DNA of 64,000 nt. Origin: Martinezella rhizogenes. Lineage in GTDB: Bacteria > Pseudomonadota > Alphaproteobacteria > Rhizobiales > Rhizobiaceae. A program made the position numbers and the translations under genes. This document shows, one piece after another, positions 26,004 to 34,227 of the stretch (its first letter is position 1; every line of letters starts with the position of its first letter). The stretch spans positions 868,001 through 932,000 of the forward strand of contig JAAMEZ010000036.1 of assembly GCA_013322215.1 (NCBI GenBank), written 5' to 3'. The notes under the pieces are model-generated. The model did not search any database and had not been told where the DNA came from. It saw only the letters and a program-made list of their open reading frames with translations.

Positions 26004-26789
26004 TCAAAAACCGAGCACGTCGGCATTGATAGAGGCTTCAAGGCCGCCATCGACGGGAAGATTGGCGCCGCTGATCCAGCGTGCCCCATCGGAGCACAGG
26101 AACAGGATTGCAGGCGCGATATCGGCTGATGTTCCTGCCCGCCCGACGCGCGTGATGTCGCTGTTGACGCGCTCATCGCCGAGCACGGCACGGAATTGCT
26201 TGAGGATCGGCGTCTCGACCGGACCGGGGCTGACGGCATTGACGCGAATGCCGCGATCCTTGAAGAGAGGCTGGTACGGGGCACGCATCGTCCAAAGCAG
26301 CAGCAGTTCCTTGGAGAGGGGATAGCCTTCCTCGTTCTTCAGTCCGTGTTCGCTGACCAGCGCGGCAACATCCGGAAAGCCCTCAATCCCAGTCAACCTC
26401 TTTGTCCGTTCCAGATTGGCGCGCCAGCCATAACCGGCGATAGAGGCGACATTGACGATCGCCCCACCTTCGCGCAGCCGAGGCGCGACAGCTTCCGAAA
26501 GGGCACGCAGGCCATAGAAGTTGACGGCCAGCGTCGCCGTGACGCCGGTGTTTCCCGAAAGGCCGGCGACGTTGGCCAGCGCATCGATGCGGTTGGGCAG
26601 TTGCTTGACGATGTCCTCGACGCCAGCGGCAGTCGAGACATCCCCCTTGATGAAGGAGCTGATGCCCGAGGACGGTTCCCGGATATCGACGCCGATGACA
26701 TCGGCTCCCAATTGCCCCGCAAGCTCCGCAGCACGCGCGCCGATGCCCGAGGCAACGCCGGTAATGAGGATGGTCTTGCCGAAAAGCAT
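26004..26789 (-). CDS. Coniferyl-alcohol dehydrogenase-like SDR, copy 1
   Basis: 261 residues of the classical short-chain dehydrogenase family: TGVASGIG cofactor loop, NVAGLSG, and catalytic YPLSK near residue 163. The long insert with EGFPDVAALVSEHGLKNEEG before the YxxxK is a feature of the coniferyl-alcohol dehydrogenase/3-alpha-HSD subgroup. It would oxidise coniferyl alcohol to coniferyl aldehyde for the next gene's product. It is encoded 39 bp after the importer permease. Confidence 0.82.
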   Translation of the reverse strand: MLFGKTILITGVASGIGARAAELAGQLGADVIGVDIREPSSGISSFIKGDVSTAAGVEDIVKQLPNRIDALANVAGLSGNTGVTATLAVNFYGLRALSEAVAPRLREGGAIVNVASIAGYGWRANLERTKRLTGIEGFPDVAALVSEHGLKNEEGYPLSKELLLLWTMRAPYQPLFKDRGIRVNAVSPGPVETPILKQFRAVLGDERVNSDITRVGRAGTSADIAPAILFLCSDGARWISGANLPVDGGLEASINADVLGF

Positions 26790-26828
26790 GATTTTACCTT
26801 TCCTATGAAATGCAGCGAATGCTCGCCG

Positions 26829-27848
26829 CTATTGTTTGTCCTTGAAGAGATCGGAAATCGTCAGCCGATAACCCACGGGTAAAAGCTGCAGATCGAAGCG
26901 GCGTTCGATTTCGCCCCAGAGACCGCGCGGCAAGTAGAGGGAGAAGAGCACCGCAGTCGCGCCGAGGCCGACCAGATACCAGACCCCTGTTCCACCGAAG
27001 ACAGTCTCGATGACGAAGAAGAGAATGGCTCCGAGGATCGCGCCCTCGAACTTGCCGATGCCGCCGACCAGCACCATGAAGATCATGTAGGCGGTCCACT
27101 GTACGCTGAAATAGGTTTTGGGCTGGAAGGTGACTGCCGTTGCCAGCCATAGGCCGCCGGCAACAGCAATGCCGAAGGCGGCAAGAACAAAGAGCAGGCG
27201 TTTCGTCGCCGCGACGCGGACACCCACGGATGTTGCTGCCTCCTCATTGTCGCGGATCGCCTGCATGGCGGCCCCCGCCCGGCTTCGCATCAGAGCAAAG
27301 AGCGCTCCGAGAAGAGCGACCATGGCCGTCAGCGCCAGCCAATAGATCACACCGCGCCGCGTGCCGCTGTCATAGGCGTTCAAGGAAATCAGTGAGGTCC
27401 CGGTTTCGCCCTGTATGAGCCGGTCGAGATTGACGAGAAGATGGGCAAGCTCGGCAAGCACCCACATGCCGATGGCAAATTCGCCTCCCTTCAGCCGCAG
27501 CATCAGCCATGAGAGCGGCAGTGATATCGCGCCGGTAACGACGGCTGCAGCGATGAGTGAGACGAAGGGATCGAGCCCCGCATCTGCCAGACGAATCGTG
27601 AAATAGGCGCCAAGGCCGAAGAAAACCTGCTGGCCGACGGAGACGAGACCGCCGAAGCCGGCCAGTGCGTTCCACATGGCCGCGAGGATCACGTAGATGA
27701 AGAGAGCGGTCATGCGATCGGTAACACCAGCGCTCGAGACGTTGGGTACGGCGGCGAGAAGACCGATCGCCACCATCATGGCAGCCAGGGTCAATCGTGA
27801 GGATGCAGTCCAGCGCTCGACGGAAATTCCAGGTGCGATCGTACTCAT
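26829..27848 (-). CDS. Branched-chain-type ABC permease (LivM-like) of the aromatic importer
   Basis: 339 residues with about nine to ten membrane segments and the EAA-type loop AMQAIRDNEEAATSVGV typical of LivM permeases. The start overlaps the stop of the LivH-like gene (ATGA). It belongs to a five-component hydrophobic-amino-acid/aromatic-acid (HAAT) importer. Position among phenylpropanoid genes suggests hydroxycinnamate, vanillate or monolignol uptake rather than amino acids. Confidence 0.87.
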   Translation of the reverse strand: MSTIAPGISVERWTASSRLTLAAMMVAIGLLAAVPNVSSAGVTDRMTALFIYVILAAMWNALAGFGGLVSVGQQVFFGLGAYFTIRLADAGLDPFVSLIAAAVVTGAISLPLSWLMLRLKGGEFAIGMWVLAELAHLLVNLDRLIQGETGTSLISLNAYDSGTRRGVIYWLALTAMVALLGALFALMRSRAGAAMQAIRDNEEAATSVGVRVAATKRLLFVLAAFGIAVAGGLWLATAVTFQPKTYFSVQWTAYMIFMVLVGGIGKFEGAILGAILFFVIETVFGGTGVWYLVGLGATAVLFSLYLPRGLWGEIERRFDLQLLPVGYRLTISDLFKDKQ

Positions 27849-28741
27849 GATGGGCTCCGAAGACGTTTGTGGATTTTACCGAGGCTCAGGAAGCCGAACT
27901 GGTGTAGCCGCACGAAAAGAACGAGAAGGAAGGCGATATGCCCACCGATCAGAAAGCCCTGCGGATGGATCTGGGCGCCGATCGATTGCGCCAGTCCGAG
28001 TACGATGCCACCAAGCAGAGTACCCCAGAGCGAACCGGCGCCGCCGATGACGGCCGCCTCGAAGGCAAACAATAACTGCGGCCCGCCAGAATAGGGATTG
28101 AAGGTCGCCCGCATGGCGAGGAACGCGCCGGCAATGCCGACCGTGGCCATGGTAATCGCGGTCGCAACGGCATTGACGCGGCGCGCATCTATGCCGACGA
28201 GGCCGGCTGTATCCGGATCCTCCGCCGTGGCGCGGATCGAGCGGCCGATGGCAAACCGGCTCAGGAAGAACTGCAGTCCGCCGATGATGACGATTGCCGT
28301 CACCATCATCAGCACCGCAAGCTTGCCGACGAACACATGACCCGGCAGCTGCCAGGACGCATAGGAGAGATTGCCGATGAAGGGGGCGAGCGAGCGCGTA
28401 TCCGCCCCGAATTGCTCGAACAGTAGGTTGTCGATGACGATTGACAAGCCGAAGGTCGTCAGGATCGGCAGCAATGCCCCTCCACGCGCGCTGCGATCGA
28501 GGATGAAGCGCTGTAGAAACCAGCCGATGGCAGCCATAACAGGCAGCATGATCAGCAAGCCGATGAAGGGCGGAATGCCAAGTTTCGCCGCCAGCAGCCA
28601 GAGGCCATAGGCAGCGACGACGGCAAGGCTGCCATGCGCAAGATTGATGATGCGCATGACGGAGAACATGAAGGATAGGCCACAGGCGATGACGGCATAG
28701 TAACCGCCGAGCAGAATGCCTTGGATGAGGGTGTTGGTCAC
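27845..28741 (-). CDS. Branched-chain-type ABC permease (LivH-like) of the aromatic importer
   Basis: The product is 298 residues with about eight membrane helices; SVMRIINLAHGSL near the N-terminus and RAMAEDPDTAGLVGID-like loop (IRATAEDPDTAGLVG) are typical of LivH. The frame extends far upstream, but the start is the GTG at 28741, which overlaps the TGA of the preceding ATPase gene (GTGA), with GAGAGGAG upstream. It partners the LivM-like permease encoded next. Confidence 0.86.
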   Translation of the reverse strand: MTNTLIQGILLGGYYAVIACGLSFMFSVMRIINLAHGSLAVVAAYGLWLLAAKLGIPPFIGLLIMLPVMAAIGWFLQRFILDRSARGGALLPILTTFGLSIVIDNLLFEQFGADTRSLAPFIGNLSYASWQLPGHVFVGKLAVLMMVTAIVIIGGLQFFLSRFAIGRSIRATAEDPDTAGLVGIDARRVNAVATAITMATVGIAGAFLAMRATFNPYSGGPQLLFAFEAAVIGGAGSLWGTLLGGIVLGLAQSIGAQIHPQGFLIGGHIAFLLVLFVRLHQFGFLSLGKIHKRLRSPS

Positions 28742-29466
28742 GAGACGCTCCTCTCGGCTGTCGCCCGATGCAGGCCGAAATAGGCTCGGGTCACCTCTTC
28801 GCGCGTCACGCCATTTGCCGGTCTGTCGAGCACGATACTGCCCTCGAGCATGCAGATGACGCGGGTTGCGACGCTCATGGTGCGTGCCAGATCCTGTTCG
28901 ACGAGCACGATGGTCGTGCCCGAAGATAAGAGCCCTTGCAGTTGCTGATAGACGCGATCGACGACGAGCGGCGACAGGCCGAGGGAAACCTCGTCGAGCA
29001 GCAGAATGTCGGGGTTGCTCATCAGCGCCCGTCCGATCGCGGTGGCCTGTTGTTCGCCACCCGACAGATGGCCGGTCTTGGCGTGCCGGCGCGGTTTCAG
29101 GTTTGGAAAGGCATCGAAGATCCGCTCGATTGTCCACTCACCCGTGCGGCCGGCACTGGTGCCGAGCAGCAAATTTTCCTCGACCGTCATCTGCGAGAAT
29201 AGTCGCCGCCCCTCCGGAACGAGTGCAATGCCCCTGGCGATACGTTTATGCGACGGAACGGTCGTGACATCTTCGCCGTCAAGCACGATGTGGCCGGCAG
29301 CAGGTAGATGCGCACCGGCAATGGAACGCAGCAGCGTCGTCTTGCCCGCGCCATTGGCGCCGACGAGCGCCAGCACCTCTCCCTTGGCGAGATCGAAACT
29401 GATGCCGCGCACAGCCTGCAGCAGCCCGTGTCGGACATCGAGATTGCGAACGGAAAGAATGCTCAT
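28738..29466 (-). CDS. LivF-like ATP-binding protein of the aromatic importer
   Basis: 242 residues with Walker A GANGAGKTT, signature LSGGEQQ, Walker B ILLLDEV and RGIALVPEGRRLF, the latter diagnostic of LivF. It overlaps the LivG-like gene upstream (4 bp) and the LivH-like gene downstream. It retains all catalytic motifs, in contrast with its LivG-like partner. Confidence 0.9.
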   Translation of the reverse strand: MSILSVRNLDVRHGLLQAVRGISFDLAKGEVLALVGANGAGKTTLLRSIAGAHLPAAGHIVLDGEDVTTVPSHKRIARGIALVPEGRRLFSQMTVEENLLLGTSAGRTGEWTIERIFDAFPNLKPRRHAKTGHLSGGEQQATAIGRALMSNPDILLLDEVSLGLSPLVVDRVYQQLQGLLSSGTTIVLVEQDLARTMSVATRVICMLEGSIVLDRPANGVTREEVTRAYFGLHRATAERSVS

Positions 29467-30230
29467 GCGGGCGCTCCCCCAAGATAGGCGCGCACCACTT
29501 CGGCATCGCTCATGACTGCCTTCGGATCGCCATCGGCGATGATCTTGCCGGCATCCATGCAGATCAATCGCTCGACGACCTGCAGGAGGATGTGAACGAT
29601 ATGCTCGATCCAGACGATACCGATGCCGCGACGGCGCAGTTCGAGGATGGTGCCGACGAGTTCGCTCGCTTCACCATCCGTCAACCCGCCGCCGATCTCG
29701 TCGAGCAGTAGCAGACGGGGACCGGTGGCAAGCGCGCGGGCCAGTTCAAGCCGCTTGCGATCGAGCAGGCCGAGCGTATCGGCGCGACGATTGGCGACGC
29801 CGAGCATGCCGCAGAGCCGCAAAGAATCGACAACGCGCTCATAAGCCTCGTCACGGCTCGATGCCTTGCCATGCGAGGCGGCAACGAAGACATTCTCGAA
29901 TGTCGTCATGCCGCTGAAAGGTTTTGGTATCTGATGCGTTCTGACAAGACCCGATCGGCAACGATCGGCCGCCGTCAAAGCGGTCACGTTCCGACCGTCA
30001 AAGCTGATCGTTCCGGCATTCAGCGGAAAGGCGCCTGCCAGCGCGCTCAGCAACGTCGTCTTGCCGGCTCCGTTGGGACCGACGATACCGACGGCATCGC
30101 CGTCTCCCATGGAAAAGTCGAGATTTTCGAGGACCACAAGCGCCCCGAAGCGCTTGTGGATCCCCTTGGCCAAGAGAAACTCCCCTCTCGGCCGATGTCC
30201 TTCTTGTCCCTGCACGATGGCCTTATCCAT
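29463..30230 (-). CDS. LivG-like ATP-binding protein with degenerate signature motif
   Basis: The product is 255 residues. Walker A is normal (GPNGAGKTT), and RTHQIPKPFSGMTTFENV matches LivG. Where LivG normally has an LSYGQ-type signature this protein has LGLLDRKRLELARAL, and Walker B reads LLLLDEIGG without the usual proline. The change is probably characteristic of a LivG subclass and may leave one ATP site non-canonical. The ATG at 30230 overlaps the end of the binding-protein gene; a longer in-frame form to 30263 would have a variable N-terminus and is less likely. Confidence 0.83.
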   Translation of the reverse strand: MDKAIVQGQEGHRPRGEFLLAKGIHKRFGALVVLENLDFSMGDGDAVGIVGPNGAGKTTLLSALAGAFPLNAGTISFDGRNVTALTAADRCRSGLVRTHQIPKPFSGMTTFENVFVAASHGKASSRDEAYERVVDSLRLCGMLGVANRRADTLGLLDRKRLELARALATGPRLLLLDEIGGGLTDGEASELVGTILELRRRGIGIVWIEHIVHILLQVVERLICMDAGKIIADGDPKAVMSDAEVVRAYLGGAPA

Positions 30231-31533
30231 TGTAAGCGATGAGTTTGGCAGCGACGGGGACATTCGGATCGGTGGCGTGTTCGGTCACGACATAGTCGAG
30301 CGCGAATTTCGAGCCGACCGGCGCCTTGACCCATTGCGTGCCGACGATCGGTCCGGGAGAAACATTGGCGACAGGACCGCTGGTAAAATCCACCTTGCCG
30401 GCGATTGTCGTCGTTTTCAGCGTGCTCAGTGCCTTGGCAACCGCCTCTTTGCTCTTCGCATTCGATGCAGCTTTGAGCGCATCGAAACCGGCATCGATAA
30501 GCGACAAGCTCGCGCCGAGCTGCTGCGTCCATTGCTTGCCGCTTGCCGCCTCATAGCCGTCGGCAAGTTCGAGACCGGAAACGCCCGTCAGCGACGACTT
30601 GTAAGGGAAGGCCTTATGCCAATAGGCGGCGCTGGCGATGTTGACGCCGAGGTCGCCGAGCGCCTCGATATCGGAGGGGAACAGCCCGGTCTTGGCGACC
30701 TGGCAGATCTTGATCTGCTGGATGAGGCCTTGCTGCGCCGCCTGTCGCCAGAAGGCCGCGAAATCCGGCGGGATCGGGAAGCTGTTGAAGATCTCGACGC
30801 CTTCCTGACGGAAAAGCGCGATCTGCGAGGAAAAATCCGTCGTACCCGTCTCATAGGCGCCGGGATCGACGATCGTGAAGCCGGCCTTGGCCAGCGCTGG
30901 CGCCAGATTGGCGCGGATTGCATTGCCATCGGCATCGTTCGGATACATGACGCCGACCTTCTTGTTGGTCTCGATCAGGTTCCATTGCGAAATATAGGTC
31001 TTCAGGAATTCACCAACGCCGAAGCCAAAATGATAGGTCCACTTGAACGGCGACGGCGCACCGGGCTTGGCGCCGCGGCCGAAATACCAGGCTTCCCACG
31101 GCATGACTGTCGAGAGACACGGCACGCCCGCCGCCTCGCAGGCATCGGCGACCGGATTGATGGTCTCAGGCGTCGAGACCGCCAGCATCAGGTCGATGGC
31201 CTGATTGTTGATCAGATCCTTTGCCAATTGGCCGGCCCGCGACGGGTCGGATTGCGTGTCGCGGTCGAGGATTTCGACCTTCCAGGTCTTGCCGCCGGCC
31301 TGTAATCCATTGGCTAGCGCCTTGCGCGCGAGATCGAGCACATAGCCATCGGTTTCGCCGAAGCCGCCAAGCGGTCCGGTGCGGGGGCTGACGAAGCCAA
31401 CCTTCAGTGTGTCATCGGCGGCAAAAGCCTTGCGCCCGCCGAAGGCCAGTGCAGTCGTGCCTGCTGCCGCCGCAGTCATGAAATCACGACGCGTCAGTCC
31501 TGCTCTCGAAATCCTTCCCCTGGAACCAGTCAT
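30223..31533 (-). CDS. TAT-exported substrate-binding protein of the aromatic importer
   Basis: 436 residues. The N-terminus has a twin-arginine signal (LTRRDFMTAAAAG) with cleavage near KAFA-AD, unusual but known for this binding-protein class. The mature part starts LKVGFVSPRTGPLGGFGETD, the LivJ/K-type fold for HAAT importers. GAGGAGG lies before the ATG. It is the second gene of the operon after an aldehyde dehydrogenase. An aromatic acid or monolignol ligand is inferred from neighbours. Confidence 0.87.
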   Translation of the reverse strand: MTGSRGRISRAGLTRRDFMTAAAAGTTALAFGGRKAFAADDTLKVGFVSPRTGPLGGFGETDGYVLDLARKALANGLQAGGKTWKVEILDRDTQSDPSRAGQLAKDLINNQAIDLMLAVSTPETINPVADACEAAGVPCLSTVMPWEAWYFGRGAKPGAPSPFKWTYHFGFGVGEFLKTYISQWNLIETNKKVGVMYPNDADGNAIRANLAPALAKAGFTIVDPGAYETGTTDFSSQIALFRQEGVEIFNSFPIPPDFAAFWRQAAQQGLIQQIKICQVAKTGLFPSDIEALGDLGVNIASAAYWHKAFPYKSSLTGVSGLELADGYEAASGKQWTQQLGASLSLIDAGFDALKAASNAKSKEAVAKALSTLKTTTIAGKVDFTSGPVANVSPGPIVGTQWVKAPVGSKFALDYVVTEHATDPNVPVAAKLIAYNG

Positions 31534-31602
31534 GCAATTCCTCCCTCTTTGGCGGAGCCCTCTTAAACTCCGTGTTCTCTTGTGTTTTGCCGATCCGTAA
31601 TG

Positions 31603-33054
31603 TCAGATCGGATAGTTGCGCCTGCCCGAAGCAAGCGTGATCCAGCGCAGTTCCATGAACTCGTCGATCGCCGCCCTGCCGCCGAAGCGGCCATAACCGC
31701 TCGACTTCACCCCGCCGAAGGGCATTTGCGGCTCGTCGGAAACCGTCGCCTCGTTGATGTGGCAGATGCCGGTCTCGATACGTTTGGCAACGGCCAGCGC
31801 CTGGTTGATGTCGCGGCTGAACACGGCTGACGAAAGACCGTATTCGTTGTCATTGGCGACAGTCACGGCTTCGTCGATGCTGTCGACGCGGATGATCGCC
31901 GCCAGCGGTCCGAAGCTTTCCTCGCGGTATATGCGCATGGCTGCAGTGACATGATCGATGACCGTCGCGTCGATCAGCGTGCCGCGGGCGTGACCGCCGC
32001 AGACGACAACCGCGCCTTTCTGCGTGGCATCTTCGACCAGCGCACGAACGCGCCGTGCGGCTTCGGCCGTAATCATCGTCCCGAGCGGCGTGTTGCCGTT
32101 GCGCGGATCGCCGGCGACGAGCGTCTCAGCCTTTGCCTTGAATTTCTCGACGAATTCATCGGCGATCTCGTCCATAAGGATGATCCGCTCGGTCGACATG
32201 CAGATCTGGCCCTGGTTCATGAAGGCGCCGAAGGCAGCGGCACGGACCGCCTCGTCGATATCGGCATCTGCAAGCACGATGAAGGGCGCCTTTCCGCCGA
32301 GCTCGAGCAGGCAGCGCTTCAGATGCCTTGCCGATGTCTCGGCAATAATCCGCCCGACGCGCGTCGAGCCGGTGAAGTTGATCCGCCGCACCGCCGGATG
32401 GGCGATCAGGGCTTCGACGACGGTGGCGGCATCCTTGGGAGCATTGGTGACGACATTGACCACACCTGGCGGAAAGCCCGCCTCGCGCATGACCTCTCCG
32501 ATCAGGCAATGGGTCTTCGGGCAGAGTTCGGAAGCCTTGAGTACGACCGTGTTGCCGCAGGCAAGCGGCATGGCGATCGCCCGCACGCCGAGGATGATCG
32601 GCGCGTTCCAGGGCGCGATGCCGACGCAGACGCCGGCGGGCTGGCGCACCGCCATGGAGAAGTTGCCGGGAATGCCTGAGGGGATGATCTCGCCGGCGAT
32701 CTGCGTGGTCATTGAGGCCGCCTCGCGCAATATGTCGGCGGCAAGATCGCAATTGATCCTGGCCCAAAGGGCGGTCGCCCCGGTCTCTGCGATCATCGCC
32801 GCCACGAAATCCGCCGATCGCGCAAGGAGAATATCCGTCGCCCGATTGAGCATGGTGCGGCGTTCACCCGGTCCTAGTTCCGACCATACGGGAAAGGCAG
32901 CGGCGGCGGCGTTGGCGGCCCGCGCTGCGTCCGATGTCGAGGCCGCAGGCGCGATGGTCGCGACATCGCCGGTCCCCGGATCAAGGCATTCGAAGGTGGA
33001 TGCATCTGACGCATCCACCGTCTCGTCATTGATCAGAAGCTTTGCCACAAACAT
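31603..33054 (-). CDS. Aromatic aldehyde dehydrogenase, copy 2
   Basis: The product is 483 residues, closely similar to the protein encoded at 24531-25976 throughout (for example MTTQI-GEIIPS, HPAVRR-NFTGST, GQICMSTERI). C285 in GQICMS is catalytic and the glutamate is in LELGGKAP. The start is the ATG at 33054 with GGAGGAG upstream; the frame is open to 33186, but that extension is unlike the family. First gene of the operon, divergent from the AraC regulator. Substrate is probably vanillin or a hydroxycinnamaldehyde; which copy takes which cannot be read from sequence. Confidence 0.88.
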   Translation of the reverse strand: MFVAKLLINDETVDASDASTFECLDPGTGDVATIAPAASTSDAARAANAAAAAFPVWSELGPGERRTMLNRATDILLARSADFVAAMIAETGATALWARINCDLAADILREAASMTTQIAGEIIPSGIPGNFSMAVRQPAGVCVGIAPWNAPIILGVRAIAMPLACGNTVVLKASELCPKTHCLIGEVMREAGFPPGVVNVVTNAPKDAATVVEALIAHPAVRRINFTGSTRVGRIIAETSARHLKRCLLELGGKAPFIVLADADIDEAVRAAAFGAFMNQGQICMSTERIILMDEIADEFVEKFKAKAETLVAGDPRNGNTPLGTMITAEAARRVRALVEDATQKGAVVVCGGHARGTLIDATVIDHVTAAMRIYREESFGPLAAIIRVDSIDEAVTVANDNEYGLSSAVFSRDINQALAVAKRIETGICHINEATVSDEPQMPFGGVKSSGYGRFGGRAAIDEFMELRWITLASGRRNYPI

Positions 33055-33233
33055 CGCGATCGTCCGCTCCTCCGTAGGTCTTTTCCTCAAACGCATCAAC
33101 GGGAGGAGGCGCGCGCAGACGCGCGCGGCCAGGATGGGCCTCGCAATCGGCATTTGTTGTGTGGAGTCCTCCTCCCAGAGGCTCATGAGATGAGACTACG
33201 CCATTGCAATTGGGAAGGAATGTGTTTTTCTGG

Positions 33234-33251
33234 GTTAATGTTGTAATTAAC
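33234..33251. promoter_or_regulatory. Inverted repeat in the AraC/aldehyde dehydrogenase divergent region
   Basis: GTTAAT (33234-33239) and ATTAAC (33246-33251) form a perfect inverted repeat with a 6-nt spacer in an AT-rich pocket between the divergent genes. It is a candidate operator of the operon or of the regulator itself. Confidence 0.35.
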
Positions 33252-33298
33252 TGGCATTCCCGGCTGCGGTATCGCGGTGCCGGCAGGAGGCGAACTTC

Positions 33299-34198
33299 AT
33301 GGTTTCCGATGGCGGCATCCATCACCATGCACACGGCGAGTGGCGGGAGCCATCGCTGTCGCACCGGACCATCCGTTTTCAGAAAGGCATCTATGCCGAT
33401 TTCCACCATCTGTTTCTGCTGCAGGCTGGAACGGCGGCCTTGTTGTTCGCGCCGGAGGAGCAACGATCGTTGCAAGGGCCGGCGCTCGCTTATCTGCCGC
33501 CGCAGGCGCGGTGCGAGCTGCGCATGGCTGCGGGTGCAGCAGGCTTCCTGATCGGCGCGTCGCCGCAGATCATGGTGGACGCGATTGGCGACCAGGCGGA
33601 ATCCTATGCGCTGCGGACTTTCAGCGAGCGGCCCTGGCTGACGGACGAACCGAAGCCGCATGCAGTCGAAGAGACGCAGCCGCTGGTGGCGGGCTTCGTG
33701 CGGGAGCTTGGCGATCCCTCGCGCGCCTCGTGGATGGTCATCTCCGCCTATTTGCGGCTGATCCTCATGACGCTGTGGCGCAGCGGCGGCAGTGATGCGG
33801 CCGAGCAGCGTGGCCGCGGCGGCGGCGCTTCGATCCTGCAGCGATACCGGCAATTGGTGGAGATCTGGTTTCGGCAGCACCGGCCGATCAGCGATTATGC
33901 GCGGGAGCTCGGTGTCACCACCGACCGCCTGCATTCCATCTGCAGCAGCGCGCTCGCGCGCTCTCCTGTACAGCTCTTGCATGAACGAGTCGTCCAGGAG
34001 GCGAAGCTGAGGCTGGAACGCTCCGCCAGGACCGTTCAGGAGATTTCGGACGGCCTTGGATTTCGGGACCCCACCTATTTCAGTCATTTCTTCAAGAGAA
34101 AGACCGGATTTTCACCCGCCACCTATCGCGATTTCGCCAGGAAGGCGGAAGTCGCCCGCAGCGACATGCTTTCGTCGGGCTATTCGGATTGGCCGTAA
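33299..34198 (+). CDS. AraC-family transcriptional regulator
   Basis: 299 residues: an N-terminal cupin-like sensing domain (LQGPALAYLPPQARCEL) and a C-terminal double HTH (ISDYARELGVTTDRLHSICS and VQEISDGLGFRDPTYFSHFFKRKTGFSP). AGGAGG stands before the ATG. It is divergent from the eight-gene importer/aldehyde dehydrogenase operon and is the natural candidate activator, possibly sensing a phenylpropanoid. It also neighbours the feruloyl-CoA synthetase gene, convergent by 29 bp. Confidence 0.87.
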   Translation: MVSDGGIHHHAHGEWREPSLSHRTIRFQKGIYADFHHLFLLQAGTAALLFAPEEQRSLQGPALAYLPPQARCELRMAAGAAGFLIGASPQIMVDAIGDQAESYALRTFSERPWLTDEPKPHAVEETQPLVAGFVRELGDPSRASWMVISAYLRLILMTLWRSGGSDAAEQRGRGGGASILQRYRQLVEIWFRQHRPISDYARELGVTTDRLHSICSSALARSPVQLLHERVVQEAKLRLERSARTVQEISDGLGFRDPTYFSHFFKRKTGFSPATYRDFARKAEVARSDMLSSGYSDWP

Positions 34199-34227
34199 TC
34201 AGATTGCGAACGGGCAGGCTTTGCAGC

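Noticed and set aside
30061..31305. 414-residue open frame on the plus strand
   Set aside because: Antisense to the importer binding-protein gene; composition is that of a complementary-strand shadow.
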